Shown here in pieces: positions 54,195-54,197 of a stretch of DNA of 54,197 nt. Below the pieces are notes generated by a model. It had not been told where the DNA came from. It ran no database searches and saw only the letters and a list, made by a program, of their open reading frames with translations. The DNA is taken from positions 1 to 54,197 of the forward strand of contig JANDLT010000035.1 of NCBI GenBank assembly GCA_024330265.1, written 5' to 3'. This DNA is from Pyrinomonadaceae bacterium MAG19_C2-C3. GTDB taxonomy: Bacteria; Acidobacteriota; Blastocatellia; Pyrinomonadales; Pyrinomonadaceae. Both the position numbers and the translations under genes were made by a program. Position 1 is the first letter of the stretch; each line of letters opens with the position of its first letter.

Positions 54195-54197
54195 GTC
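54157..54197. repeat. ACTGAAAGT-loop palindromes, cut by window end
   Basis: TATGCACT-GAA-AGTGCATA (54157-54175) is followed by GATGGACTGAAAGTC, evidently the left half of a second palindrome of the same form. Similar GAA/TTC-loop hairpins occur in the 31873-32163 element. Confidence 0.6.

Overview
The window looks like chromosomal DNA of an acidobacterium, most likely class Blastocatellia. This is inferred from gene style: an ECF sigma factor of the TIGR02999 type next to a serine/threonine kinase with a TolB/WD40-like beta-propeller, many secreted peptidases and amidohydrolases, a giant RCC1/FG-GAP/DUF11 surface protein, and intergenic spaces packed with palindromic repeats. No rRNA or tRNA gene was recognised.

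Layout. 1-7000 (+): repeats, a K+-independent H+-pyrophosphatase, a sulfite-oxidase-like molybdoenzyme and a secreted PQQ-type sugar dehydrogenase with PKD and PA14-like domains. 7005-13631 (-): a membrane GGDEF-EAL protein, a 500-bp ORF-less structured element resembling a HEARO/omega RNA with an IS200/IS605-type right end, a subtilase with a VLIGDG hexapeptide tail, and an M32 carboxypeptidase. 13.8-17.7 kb (+): a PhoD-like phosphatase, a POT peptide transporter, and a small-protein/nucleotidyltransferase pair. 17.9-30.5 kb (-): DPP-IV, GlgC, aldehyde dehydrogenase, then a cluster of related surface proteins (RCC1 remnant, 253-aa paralogue, 1792-aa giant). 31.3-35.5 kb (+): sigma factor, kinase and a small Cys protein. 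35.6-47.4 kb: L,D-transpeptidase, a frameshifted methyltransferase, two tandem amidohydrolases of which the second has lost its metal ligands, an orphan ParM/StbA-like actin, a DinB-like protein, dienelactone hydrolase, gene remnants, MscS and a DUF389-OmpA-like fusion. 47.5-54.2 kb: a DUF4160/DUF2442 pair between 23-bp direct repeats, an M15 peptidase, an acyl-ACP desaturase-like diiron protein, a zeta-crystallin-like quinone reductase, a secreted putative glycosidase-like protein and a truncated HicA.

Functionally the window is rich in peptide scavenging (subtilase, M32, DPP-IV, POT transporter), envelope remodelling (L,D-transpeptidase, M15 peptidase, MscS, DUF389-OmpA) and signalling (c-di-GMP enzyme, ECF sigma plus kinase). 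Most genes stand alone or in two-gene runs. The intergenic spaces carry at least five families of MITE/REP-like inverted repeats, some of which have entered reading frames or supply stop codons. Mobile or decayed elements cluster at 9.4-9.9, 23.4-24.3, 43.9-45.6, 47.5-48.9 and 54.0-54.2 kb.

The most interesting candidates are the ORF-less omega-RNA-like element (9363-9865), the hexapeptide-tailed subtilase, the active/inactive amidohydrolase pair, the orphan actin and the direct-repeat-bounded DUF4160/DUF2442 module. All functions are inferred from motifs read by eye; no database search was run.
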